From Ramazzottius varieornatus (lineage: Eukaryota; Tardigrada; Eutardigrada; Parachela; Ramazzottiidae), in the NCBI GenBank assembly GCA_001949185.1, contig BDGG01000002.1:6848772-6912771 (forward strand): a DNA stretch of 64,000 nt, given 5' to 3'. The notes beneath the pieces were generated by a model. It was not told the DNA's origin. It saw nothing but the letters and a program-made list of their open reading frames with translations, and ran no database searches. Positions within the stretch are counted from its first letter, which is position 1. Each line of letters opens with the position of its first letter. The translations under genes were made by a program, and so were the position numbers. Below, one piece after another: positions 21,433 to 37,583 of this stretch.

Positions 21433-23943
21433 ATGGCTTCGCGCACTGGTGGAAGCACTTCCGCTACAGCCTCTCGTATTCAGTTCTCCCCGCAATCAAC
21501 AACGTTGCCTGCGTCTTCGTCTGGTTCCACCGTCGAGGCCTCACGGGAGTCATCATCGGCTAGTGCATCGACGTCGCTGCCACGGCAGGATGCCAAACCG
21601 CTCAAAGGCATCCTTATGCACCAAGTACGTCATTTGGCCCCTTTCAAACGTCCTCTGATCGTTCCCTTAATAGCCCAGAATTTATGCTCCACCCTGCCAT
21701 TCATTTTCCGATGGTTTTCCAGGGCTTGAGAAGTCAAGACGCAACGCCCAGCTCGTCACCCCGCACGGTCCCTGACTCTGTGCACTTTCAAACCCCAGTG
21801 AGCGAACCTGCCAACAGTGTCAGGAAACCTGACACACAGAGAGGCAAAACATCCAACGCTGTCGCTGACTTTCTGAGGAAGTTTTCCCCCAAACTTAACC
21901 GCTCGAAAAAGACGCTGCATTGGTACACTGTAGATATTCAACCTACCACAGAATCCTCTGTGAACTCGCACAAGGGTAACACAGCCTCAGACCTGGACAG
22001 CGACACCACCATCAAGAATCTGCAGAATGGCCGAATTAGCTCAGAGTTCAGTTCGGAGATGTCCGAGTGTCTGGCCAGGAGGCTGGATGAGAAGCCTCGA
22101 GCTGTACCGCCGGCTCTGCCCACTGTCCCTCCTCCCAGTTCAGCACGAGGTGTCAATAGCAGGACTGCGCAGGACAGAGTGGATTTCCTGATGAAAGGGA
22201 CGTCGCCGAGAAGCGTGACAATGATGGCTCCCTCGATTTATGGCAGTCCCGTGTCAAAGTCCATGCCGACGACGCCCGTCGCGCATATGCAGCAGCGTGA
22301 TCAACCGAGTAGTGGCAGTGAATGGCGGATGTTAATGGTGGACATTAATGTCGACAAGAAAGACACATCAAGCCAGAGTTACGGTAGTGCTAGTGCAGTT
22401 GCTAATGGGCTGGACACCCGACGAACGTACTTTCAGGTACTTACACGCTTCAAAGAAGAAAGAAAATTTGAGCAGTGGTAATCATCGTAGTAAAAGATTA
22501 GCTATGCGTGCACATGAATACGCCAATATCATGGTTTGTGTGCGACTCGGTGTACGCAGGTGCCTGAAAGTCACTATAATTAGCTCATCTTTCCGTCTGG
22601 AACTGAATTCAAATCGGAGTCTGTTTCCCTTCCACCTTTCTGTGAACGATGTATTCAGTCAGGATTATGCATTCTTCCTGATTTAGGACTCGAATCCACA
22701 CTTGGATCGTCGTGATGACGGTCATGTTCCTTCTTATATTCGCCTTAGCCGAGCACTGAATGGTTACAGTGCTCGCAACATGTATTCTTCGAAGAAGCTA
22801 GTCAACAGCCGAGACTACAACGTTCTCCTGTGCCGTAGTGAAGAGTTCCTCAATCGGCCCGTATCCCGTTCGACCACCCCTGCGATCCGAACGGACCTGA
22901 TTCGCAGCGGAGAGAAGCCATCCGGCCTCCAGTCTGCCCGCGAGTTTTGCAACGCCAAGAGCCCACGTCGTGCTGCCTCGGAAGGACGCGACCTTACAAG
23001 CGCTTTCGCGGAAGCAGAGACGGTTCCGTTACCCGCTCCAACAGTCAAGACCGAGGAAGAGAAGCCGGGCTATGAGTTCTTGAGGAGGCTCGAACATGAA
23101 ACTACCGCACTACGGGACCTGGTAAAAGTAGCTCAAGCTGAACTGGACACCAGCGCCGATCTGACCGAAAACGGTGAGACATGGGTTCTTCATACCTACA
23201 CCCGTCCTGATTTATGGTGAAACCGTGTTGTGATCACGACAAGGTTATTTTCGCTTACAGAAAAGGAACATCTTCTTAGCGCAGTGGGAAAAACTAACTT
23301 GCTGCTCAGCCAGAAATGCCGCCAGTTCGAAGACCTATGCAGGAAAAATATCGTAAGTGAAGAATTTCCGAAGAGTTTGATATCGTTTAGCATTGTGGCG
23401 CGTTTCATCATTGGGAACGGTGGGTTGGTCTCACTTAGTGTAACGTTGTTGTTATTGTTGTAGGATGAGGAGCCAGACGAAAAGATCAAGACGACCTTTT
23501 CTGACCTGGAAGGTTTCTGGGATCTGATCAACATTCAAATCACCAACTGCCGTCGCATGTTTGACGATCGAGCACGATTGCAGTCTTCCAACGAGCCTTC
23601 CAACGAGCCTTCCAACGCCAGTGGTCTTCGAGAAAGTACCACCGTTTCCGGTGCGGAACCTGATGCCAGTGGACATGGGGTACTGAAGCAAGGAGGATCG
23701 CGAAGGTCTAGCCAAGACATCAGCTCCCCAGCAGGTCGACGTTCTTCCAAACCCAAGGTAACTTTCCAGTTGACTGAACGAGATGTACAGCGGAAGGAAA
23801 TGATAGCTGCAAAGAGAAGAGAGTTCGAGCAGCAGCAGCAACAGGGCAAGACGTCGGTCGACGTTATTGATACGCCCAGTGTGGCAGGTCCTGGACATGA
23901 GGATGTCCAGATCTACGTGGCGCCGAACGGTTCCTCGGAATAA
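21433..23943 (+). CDS. DLGAP/SAPAP (disks large-associated protein) homologue
   Basis: Five exons, 21433..21624, 21723..22436, 22687..23173, 23261..23352, 23464..23943; 654 aa. The N-terminal two thirds is Ser/Thr/Pro-rich and looks disordered, as in the family. The C-terminal GKAP-homology region (~420-640) carries the diagnostic run KPGYEFLRRLEHETTALRD, LLSAVGKTNLLLSQKCRQF, DLCRKN, DLEGFWDLINIQITNC and RKEMIAAKRREFEQQQQ, ending VQIYVAPN. Vertebrate DLGAP1-4 are scaffold proteins of the postsynaptic density that link PSD-95 to Shank; DLGAP5 acts on spindle microtubules. The vertebrate C-terminal PDZ ligand (QTRL) is absent here (ends GSSE). A short SNEP tandem repeat occurs near 23587. An AATAAA signal lies at about 24219. 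Confidence 0.88.
22496..22575. repeat. CCTGCATAC-family palindrome, copy 3 (diverged)
   Basis: In the second DLGAP intron. The right arm GTACGCAGGTGCCTGAAAG is clear; the left arm (GCACATGAATAC) is degraded. Confidence 0.45.
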
Positions 23944-24267
23944 GCAAAAACACAAAAGAGATTAAGGTCAAAATTGAGATTAGTCTGTTTATCGGTGATA
24001 GTCGTCATTTTCGGCGTCGGCTTTTTTTGGATTAATATGCGTAGAACTCTTTGCTGCGACCATGGTTCAGTCTCTTTTTTACGTGAATCTCTTTCTGGAA
24101 GCTGGGTGGATCTCATGACATTTTTTTGCCGTTTTACTGTTGAGTTCTCCTGTCATCGGTAACCGCCCTTTCTGTTTCGAACAAAAATCTCTTCCGTTAA
24201 GTTTTATTACTGGTGTTTAATAAAATCAATCAAAATCAAAGGTGGGCTAGTTATCTTTAAAGAAGAT

Positions 24268-24566
24268 ATGTATGAGAAGTGGTTGAGGAGAAAATGGTAC
24301 AAGGTTTTCGGGTGGAAGTATGGCAAGTTGGGCTTTCCTTCGCCGATTTTCCATGTGGGATCTCCTGGCCGAAACTTCGGACACGCTACGTTTATGGCGA
24401 TATTAATGACTTCCATATCTTCCCTGTTCTTCGAACCTGCTGATACGGTGAGACATCATTTTCCTCTTCTTTTACATTGCCCAACATGCTTGTAACCAAA
24501 ACTTCTTCGCAGGTCGACGAGAAAATGCGGAAGGTGGCGAAAGATGCGTCAAATGTGGAATCATAA
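24268..24566 (+). CDS. small 77-aa protein with one membrane segment
   Basis: Two exons, 24268..24447 and 24513..24566, joined in phase by a 65-nt intron. The protein begins MYEKWLRRKWYKVFGWKYGK, a strongly basic N-terminus, then a hydrophobic helix (~45-60, TFMAILMTSISSLFFEP), then a charged tail with VDEKMRKVAKD. Size, one helix and basic head resemble small mitochondrial inner-membrane or assembly subunits, but no specific family is recognised. It starts about 325 nt after the DLGAP stop on the same strand. Confidence 0.5.
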
Positions 24567-25643
24567 ACACTGCTGATAAGGTTCCTGGCCGTAGTAAATC
24601 GAACAAATTGGGTTCGTACACTGCCAAGCCAGAAAGTTATCGGTATGATAGCACGGTACTTTCGGACCTAACTTTCGTAAGCCTTTCGAGCCAGCTCACT
24701 GTTAGTTGCAGGGTGGATGAGACTGGCGGCAGACGGTGGCTTGTCCTCCAGCTGGTTTGCTAGTGTTTACTTCCGTATGACGGATTGGTTCGGGCAAAAG
24801 TGAAGGTCGTGGTGGACTAAATGTGATCGTGCTGTTTGCTCCAAGGATCCTAGAGTGTCCGCCGGCACCACCAGACCTACGGTATGTACACTGACTTTCA
24901 TAGCGACCTATTTCCTTAGGCAAATTGTTTGAATTACCCTATGGTACGTTATTGAACTTTAGAATAAATTTGCTAGTTTGAGTGGTCACTTGCCACCATC
25001 AGTTGCTCATTAGAGGTCTTTGTGGTCCATCGAGTGGAAACTTTCATGTTTGATAAGTCATTCGAGCACAGGCTGGTACAAGCTGATACCTCGGCAAAGA
25101 ATGTCTGGTCATTTCCGCGCCGGGTCCTGACTTTGATTTCGCTACGCATTCCCAATAGCGAAATCCTTTATCCGGGGAGTGATCATGCAAGCGGCCTTTG
25201 TCTATGATTATTGTTGAATAAGAATATTGTCTGCCATGGTTTATCATCGAAAGTCTGTGCCACGCCAATTGTTGAGATAAGGTAATCGGCGAAAAGGAGT
25301 TCGCGAACTTGAAGACTTTACTCAGCGCTGGTTAGGGCAGCGCAACTCTTTGCAGATTTTAAGTGGTTCTTCTTGGAAGAACCATCATGCGGGTGGCATC
25401 TTTTTACTCTGTACATTCCATATTTCCAGCACCTGGTCAACCCTAGATTTGCTGGTTTTAAAAACTGCAGTGAGTGTGGAATGCAAATTTTTTACACCCG
25501 AAATTCGGATTTACCTCGCCCTGTTTTAGACCGCCCATTTTTGTATGTAACTGTGTCTTTTAGCTGCACGGAAAAATACCGCTTGGACCTTGCGACCAAC
25601 GAAAAGTCGCACAAGGAAGTAGGGGATAAGACCTTGCTCGGGC
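24567..25643. other. intergenic upstream of Na+/K+-ATPase
   Basis: Only short unrelated frames are seen. It should hold the ATPase promoter and leader. Confidence 0.35.
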
Positions 25644-30162
<4,519 letters not shown>

Positions 30163-30840
30163 AATTATTTCTTTCTGTGCTAAGTATGCCGATTTGCTCG
30201 TGAGTCTATTCGGAGTAACCTGCTCAAAAGTGTCAAGGGTGTGTTGCTGCCCGGTTTTTTCAGCTCTTAAAGATTATATATCGTGTCTTTTGTTTCCGGT
30301 TGCAGTTAGCTTTCTCTTTCGGCTCTCATACGATCCATTATTCTTTGCCATAAATTTCAAGCTTTCGTATATCTCTGATGAGGAGCTTGAGATACATTGC
30401 CGACGATGAAGTCGTCTCGTTTGGCATCCGGCGACCACGCGCATCGAGCGTGCGCTGGGTTACCTAAGAGATTGTATAGGTGGGATCGACCTGCTTGGAG
30501 CAATCAGAACCGGATTGTGCCTCGAGTGACCGCGTCTGAACTTTACCCGGCGTTCGTGAACAGAAGTGTATCACGAAACTGATCCATGGTTGCGTGGCCG
30601 GTCAATGTTGCAATCGAGGAACTCGTTCTACCAAACTTTGGCTCTACTTCAAAGTGCATTCGGACGAGTTTTCTGTCTGAACCATAGGCCATCGACTTTT
30701 GGGTTTTGATTGAATGATCCATTTCCGGTTTCCGTATTTTCTCACAGGTCCAGCCCTCATTAGCCACATTATCTGGATTTAATTCCTCCGCTGATTTTTT
30801 CTCCTCTGTCCTCACGAAAGATTCCAGAGGATTACCAAGA
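30163..30840. other. intergenic, ATPase to asparagine synthetase
   Basis: Holds the ATPase 3' end and the asparagine synthetase promoter and leader. A minus-strand 115-codon frame overlaps the synthetase start and appears incidental. Confidence 0.4.
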
Positions 30841-33191
30841 ATGTGTGGAATCTGGGCATTGTTCGGATCGCCGTCTGCCGATGTTTTCAAGTATTTAGAT
30901 GCATGCTTACGGATAAAGCATCGAGGTCCAGATGCATTCAGGATCGAGGGCGATCACCATCTTCCGCACAGCTGCTTAGCATTCCACCGGCTATGTGTTG
31001 TGGATGATTTGCATGGAATGCAACCGTTCCGCTTGCGAAACTTCCCTTTCCTGTATCTGCTTTACAACGGGGAGATTTATAACCATCGACTGGTAAGTTT
31101 ATGGTTTCGCTGGCAATTACAGTATAGTCTAATCGTTTCGTATATAGTATTTTGTCAGTTCGCGCCTGACGTCATGGTTCTGAATGGTGTACAGTAATAT
31201 ATGTGTGACGTCAAGCGTCAACAGGGCTGGACATGTTTGGCTCGTTGATTTGCAATTTCGCACTACAAAAGCACAGGAACCTGTCGAGTTCTGCTCGTAG
31301 ATCCAAGACGAGCACAACTTTGTCTATGAGACCGCTCTTGACGGAGAGTGCATCCTTCATCTGTACAACAAGGGAGGAATGGAGTACTGCGCACAGCAGC
31401 TTGACGGCGAATTTGCCTTTACGCTCATCGATGCCGAAAAGAGGCAAATATATGTGGGAAGGGACACGTTTGGAGTTCGACCGGCGTTCAGGATGACTAT
31501 CAAGGATAAAGGAATTCTTGGAATTTGTTCCGAGGCGAAAGGTAAGTTCCTGGTTAGCCTACGAAGTCTGTTAGGGGCGTCTACTGTAGCAAATGCCCTC
31601 ACTTCCGGTTGAGTTCGGACTTAGACCTCTGGTATTCAAAAGCCTATTCGGTTGAGAGAAACTTTCCTTTGATGCAGGTTTGATCGACCTTACGTTGAAA
31701 GAAGAGTACGTGGGAGCCAAAATCGAACCGGTACCACCTGGAAAGATCGAAACCTACAGTATCGATGAAGATGGGCAGGTCCACCTGTTGCATAACAAGG
31801 CATTCCTGAAGACCGGCGAAGTGCCGAAATATCGAACACTGGTGACGAAGTTCGGTACCATACCGCACCTTACTGAACTTCGTCTTGTGACATATACCAT
31901 AAGTTGATTGTTTTGTAGAAGATGACCCGCTGAAGAATGTGGAGAACCTTCTTGTGGCCGCCGTGCGGAAACGCTTAATGGCGCATCGCCGTATTGGGTG
32001 TTTCCTGTCTGGCGGATTGGATTCTAGCCTGATCGCAGCCATCCTCGTCCGAGAAGCCAAAGCTGCGGGCATTACCTATCCCATCCAGACATTTTCGATC
32101 GGCATGGAAGACGCGCCTGATGTATTGGCAGCCCGAAAAGTAAATCTATTCACTATAAACCCCTTGGTTTATACGAGTGAAAGTGCTTCTAGTGCTTCCT
32201 TGTAGTGAAAATAAGTCGAGCCGAACTGTATTTACTTGTAGGTAGCAGCACATATCAAGTCCGAGCATCACGAAGTCATTTTTACGACCGAGGAAGCACT
32301 AGAATCTTTGGAACATGTCATCTATCATCTGGAAACTTACGACATCACGACGATCCGAGCTTCAGTTGGTAAGAAGTTAAATACCTACATCGTCGAAGGG
32401 TGTTTTATCATTGTGCTGTTTGTGTTTCGTAGGAATGTTTTTGGTTTCGAAGTATGTGAGAGAAAAGACAGACACTGTGGTCATGTATTCCGGTGAAGGT
32501 GCGGACGAACTTGCTCAAGGCTACATCTACTTCCATAAAGCTCCTAACTCAAAAGATGGACACGAGGAAAGTATGAGATTGATGAATGACTTGTACCTGT
32601 ACGACGTCTTGCGTACTGACCGGTGTACCGCTGCTCACGGCCTGGAAGTACGACCACCGTTCCTGGACCACCAGTTCACATCTTACTATCTTTCGTTGCC
32701 TAAAGAAGATCGCATACCGAAGGAGGGTATTGAGAAGTACTTCCTACGAAAAGCGTTTGCCGGCCAGAATCTTATTCCGGAGGAAATCCTTTGGCGACCG
32801 AAGGAGGCTTTCAGTGATGGCATTTCCACGATGAAGAAGTCGTGGTTCCAAGTTTTACAAGAGCACTGCGCTACTTTGGTCAGTTAATCTTTGATGTTTC
32901 AATTCCAGAAAGTATGCTCGGCTTCTTAGCTTGTTTCTCTTGTAGATAAGTGACGCTGATTTCGCTTCACGGGAGAAATTCTACCCACATTTGACGCCGC
33001 CCACCAAAGAAGCTTTCTACTACCGGAAGGTCTTCGAAAAGTACTATCCAGAAAGAGAGCAATGGATACCATACTTCTGGATGCCCAAGTGGTCTCCCAA
33101 TGCGACGGACCCTTCTGCACGAACGCTGTCCAACTACAAATTGACAACAACCGAAGAGGGAGCTCACCCAGTACAAAATGGTAAACTCTAG
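30841..33191 (+). CDS. ASNS: asparagine synthetase (glutamine-hydrolysing)
   Basis: Seven exons: 30841..31092, 31301..31541, 31678..31854, 31919..32139, 32242..32368, 32433..32878, 32946..33191; 569 aa (human 561). The N-terminus MCGIWALFG exposes Cys2, the glutaminase nucleophile; the glutaminase lobe also has RGPDAF and LYNGEIYNH. The synthetase lobe has the pyrophosphate loop FLSGGLDSS (~residues 256-264), [22 protein letters not shown] and the [14 protein letters not shown] block. It converts aspartate, glutamine and ATP to asparagine, glutamate, AMP and PPi in the cytosol. The sequence is intact and all residues checked are conserved. An AATAAA lies about 540 nt after the stop (near 33730). 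Confidence 0.97.
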
Positions 33192-35549
33192 TTAGCAATG
33201 GCGAACTATCATTATTCGCCGGTTATCTACCCAGCCTTCCATTTTCGCGTGCACTGACGTCCATCTCTGAACACACCTGTCCAGTTTTAAGGTTGCTCTT
33301 CCAGAGTGAAAACCGACTTTGTTCGGTAAAGAAAAGTTCTAACGTCCACGTGGAGCCTGCTGATGGTTAGTGAACCGCTTATATTCCGACTCATCACGAA
33401 CTGTAATCCAGAAAGTTATTGGTGCCGGTTTGTTGAGTCATGTAGGAATTCTACAGAATGATGAGCTTACGTTTGAATACAAGGGAGAGGTCTTTTAGCA
33501 TCAAGGTCTGAATCAGGATGGCGAACTTCCGTGGGGGCTTCAGAGAGCGTTGAATAATAGACTTACCACACGTCGTCCGTGGATAGCGCACAGGTTTGCG
33601 TCCTCAAACATCGAAATCATAAAATGTTTGGACCCTCCTGCAAATCCATCGCCGAATTCTTATCTGGTGCTTCTATGGCCGAGTATTGTGGTTCCCATAT
33701 TTGTGTGCATGATGGTGATAAAACTACTGTAATAAAATTATTCGTACATGTATAGCATTTAAGGCTTCGGACTGGAATCTGTAATCGGTTCCGCCGGTAC
33801 CTCGTGACCCACTGTCGCGCGTCCTTTCCGCCACTACCTTCTGCGTTACCTCTCTCACTAATCTGTGAGAAGGTAGCTTCGAGATCAGTAGCTGCACTTG
33901 CGACTGGAACCTACGGATCTCTTGCAGAGCAAGAATACCGGGTTTCTGACGAAGTTTCCTCCGACTCTTCTCGAGCTGACTCTGGCGACGCCCACTGGCC
34001 TATGGAATTTACGCACTGGATCACGTCTGCGGTACAGTATACGCAAGAGACTTTTACTCAGAGAACATACGTTCTAATTGTCTTACTCGGTTACTCGTAC
34101 TAGGGTTTCGGTCGTGAGGACTGTTGGGAGTGATCAGAGGAGACGCAGGGCTCCGAGGTCTTCCGGAGGTGCTGGGCGCTTCTGAGTGGCTTAACGGTGG
34201 TTGGAGGCGAACGAAGTCGGTTCTGCGGGGATCCGTTTGCTTGTTGCGTGGCATATTACCACTGCTTTAAGCACTGGTAAAGCATATTCAAATATAAAAC
34301 AAAAAACTGCTGTACGATGCGCAATACATGTGTCGCCGTCTTTCACCGATCTCCTCCCAACGGGATAATGATTTCGCGGAAGACTAATGATCAGAAGCTT
34401 GGAAAGCCGAAGAATTAAGACCGCGTCTCCTCGAAGGATATAATGGTCTGTGACCGATACAATTATACTTCATCTGCTGGTTGCTACTCAACAGGAGCTC
34501 CATGCGTACTACCAGTTCTACAGTTCGATATGCAGGTCTGGAGTGGGAGATTGTTAGAACAACAATCCGCTGTTAGAAATCTGAAACGAAGTCGAGGAAC
34601 TGGGGACCTGTAAACCTTATAGACAATTAAGCAGTACAGTTCTGTAGCCGACTCGAACACTGTAATCCCACACTTTTTCAAAACAATGTTCAGTATCCGA
34701 AACGGAAACGCCTGTACGGAAGGTGCACGGACCCGTCGAACGATCTGGGGAATAAGCAACTTAAGAGCTACTTCATCGAGCCTGAGTAGACAACATTCAC
34801 AAATAATGCCGAGGGTTGTCGTGGTCTCTCTTCAGTTTAGAGAAGATCGGGATGATTTCCACAGGCTAATATTTCAAGTTGTATGGGTCAAACTGTACTT
34901 TAAATTGTGGATGTCATTCAGCAAAGCGCTCTCCATGTTCATAAGGTCGCAAATGATGTGTACAAGCGGTGATTTAACGCATCGATCGCGATCGTCTCTC
35001 TCTATCGGAACGACTCTGAAAGCAATTTCTGATATGTCCAGTTATCCAAACTGAATTTCCAGATCAGACTTACACACGTTCTTTTGTCGCTCATAGCAGT
35101 GATTAGAGGCAGCTTGATAACTGATCTGGGCAAATATCATACTGTAGTTGCAAACTTGCAGTACCAACTTCCGTGATGATGGACTTCCGCCGCGTTGTCT
35201 GCTTCGTTTTGGGAAAACCCAGCCGGTCATACAGGGTTGCATTAGCCGGAGGAGTGAAGCGAAGAGAGATAAGTCCCTTGAGTCAGCCACTCTGCTTACT
35301 TGATTAAGCGCTCATAACTGTATGACAGGACACTGGTCAGTAAACTGGAAACAAACTGGGTCCTCATCATGCAAGGCGCTAATTTTCCTTTATATCAAGA
35401 AGACGATGACTGACCGCGCGAAATGAAGCTGGACAGTGGCCACTCTTGGGCAACGAGTTTGCTGAGACAGGGATCGACCCACCAGCTTAACGCACAGCGG
35501 CTAAGATCACCGTATGCTTGATGGACGAGCCAGCAGGTTGTGAGGTGTT
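33192..35549. other. gap with a possible small gene at 33.8-34.25 kb
   Basis: Both strands are open around 33800-34255. The plus strand gives 99 codons from 33804 ending in a hydrophobic tail (TYVLIVLLGYSY), as in a tail-anchored protein; the minus strand gives MPRNKQTDPRRTDFVRL and a Ser/Pro/Arg-rich 66-aa frame. They overlap, so at most one is likely real, and neither has a recognised domain. From 34300 to 35549 I see no gene. Confidence 0.3.
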
Positions 35550-36823
35550 ATGGCTAGCCAGACCATTTCTGAATCATTTTACACTAACCGGATTTTGGTT
35601 CAACCAGTTGGTTGTTTTCTTCGCGATGAAGTCGAATGGATGAGGTCTAATGGAGCATGGAAGAAGTATGATTCTGACTTTCGAAGTTTCGATGGACGGT
35701 ACGAAGATGAGAGTGACCAGATGCCATCATGTTGGTAAGTTGCCCTCATCATTGCTGATATATGATGCTAGTGAAATATGTAATTATTGGTGGGCTTAAC
35801 TGTCCGGTCCCTATCTCCTTGACCATAAACGTGGGCAGCTCGAGAGAATCGATCATGGATTACGCTGTTGTTATTACAGAAGTTATGATTAATGAAAGTC
35901 CTGCACGGAGGGATGACGAAGGACAGCTTTACGCCACTGCCAGCACTTGTCCACGCATCACTGGTCGGAATGTCCTGATGGACATGACCAGTGGACTGGA
36001 CTCATCCTCTTTCCAAATCGTAATAAGGATAAGCTTCCGCTGCTGTTTGGTCCATCACTCTAATGATAATTATCACGCTCGCCTTCATCCTAGCAGCATG
36101 TTTACGACAATAACCAGTGTGCCATATTCCTCCATCTCTTCTGATTCATAGAACCGTCCTTTCTCATACTACTGTTTTGATTCATTTCTAGGTGTGATGC
36201 TCCTCCGAGGAAACGTAGACTCTCTTACAGCCCCGGCATGACTTCCAGAAACAGCTTGGATGCACCACAGGCAGCAGAAGCAGCTGGTCAATCTATTCGT
36301 GTTTCATACGGTAAGGACAATTGACCACCCGTTGCGCATTCCGAATAGCGCGCAAATTATCCAACCACACAAGCTTGCTTCGGTAGGTTCGGTACAGTGC
36401 AAGTCTGACCAGGGCTCTGCAGTAACCCCAGTTGCGCCCGCAAATGGGATTACTTACTGCCAATAGGAGCCACGAGACATCAAGCCTTTCCTCTGCAAAG
36501 CTGTGCTCTGATGGTGCATGGTGGTAACTGTTCAGCACAGCCTCCTACAGAATGTACTCTGCAGTAACTCCCACAGCAGCAATGCAAGTTGATACGATAT
36601 TCGCGCTTCTTTACGGAGACGAAATCTGACATGGTGGTGTATAAGACAGCATGTTTTCTTAGTGTCTGATGTGAGGTATCCACTGTCGACATATCTGTCT
36701 ACTCGGTCGCAAATTAAAAGTTTCCTTGATGGTTGACGAGTTGAGATTATCTCTCTTTACTTTTTCACAGGTCCGCCATTTGAAACCAGTGAGGAAGTCG
36801 TCGAACTCGTCACGGAGACTTGA
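35550..36823 (+). CDS. unrecognised protein, about 160-170 aa, 4-5 exons
   Basis: Supported exons are 35550..35734, 35839..36019, 36191..36311 and 36777..36823. The last two join cleanly (RVSYG|PPFETSEEVVELVTET-stop). Between the second and third exon the phase does not match unless a 23-nt micro-exon around 36089-36111 is included, so that junction is uncertain. The protein starts MASQTISESFYTNRILVQPV, has a charged middle (ESPARRDDEGQLYATASTC), a basic patch PPRKRRLSYSPG that resembles a nuclear localisation signal with a phosphosite, and an acidic end. No family recognised. It ends 10 nt from the stop of a minus-strand gene. Confidence 0.45.
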
Positions 36824-36832
36824 CAGCCAATT

Positions 36833-37583
36833 CTACGCCTCATTGATGCTCACTGCTCCTCCGCACTCAAACGCCTCAAAAAGTTCTTCTTCCGTATCTT
36901 TCAAGGTAAGCTCAATGATGATAGGGCTTGTCAGAAAACCTAAACTGCCTTTTGCTTTGATGAAGTATCGGTCTTCTGACACCGCCGAATGAATGACTGT
37001 TCCTCCTAGTGCTTCCGGGAAGTTTGTTAAGTTCTTAGTTTTTCGGTTTTGTTGGTCCGAAACTGGAAAGGGCTCCACCGGTTTCGAAAGGGTCTGCCGA
37101 GGTTTTGAGAACAGATGTTTGAGTTAAGGTTTTTGAACCAGAGCGCATATGGCTTTTTTGAAAACAGGTTGGGCGTTGTGTATTGTGCTGTCGCTTGACG
37201 CTTCGATCACAGGCCGGCCATTATCAAATCTTCGTAAAGCTCCTTTCAATCCAGTTTCCTGCCCGAGAAATGGGCGCATTCAGCGGAGGAAATTTGATCT
37301 CCATTGAGAAGAATGGCGAAACTGGAACACAGCGTGGTTACGCCGTCCAGATCTGGGCATTATATTCCGGCTTTACAGGCGTCTCAGGAATATTATTAGA
37401 CACCTCAGCAGGTGGCATAACACTTTTGTCCAGGTCCCACAATCGATTTTTCGCCTTGAAGCTGCCTGTTTTCCAGTTCGAGCTAACACCGTTGCGGTCA
37501 GCTTTCTTCCCGGAGGAGATCTCAGCAATCGTGAGAGCGCTCTCATATTTATTCGCATCTGCCCAGTCATAAACATATCCCAT
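36833..37583 (-). CDS. unrecognised minus-strand gene, exon borders approximate
   Basis: Three coding-like blocks occur on the minus strand: 37583 to about 37375 (MGYVYDWADANKYESALTIA...), about 37273 to 37140 (ETGLKGALRRFDNGRPVIEA...), and about 37098 to 36833 (VSDQQNRKTKNLTNFPEALG... ending GGAVSINEA). The second and third blocks share a frame interrupted by one stop, as expected if a short intron separates them. Codon usage and composition favour this strand over the overlapping plus-strand frame at 37183-37572, but the latter cannot be excluded. No domain recognised. Confidence 0.4.

Noticed and set aside
36833-37078. Treating the 81-codon minus-strand frame as a shadow of the plus-strand gene
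   Set aside because: The plus-strand stop lies 10 nt before it, so they do not overlap in coding; the frame was kept as the last exon of a minus-strand gene.
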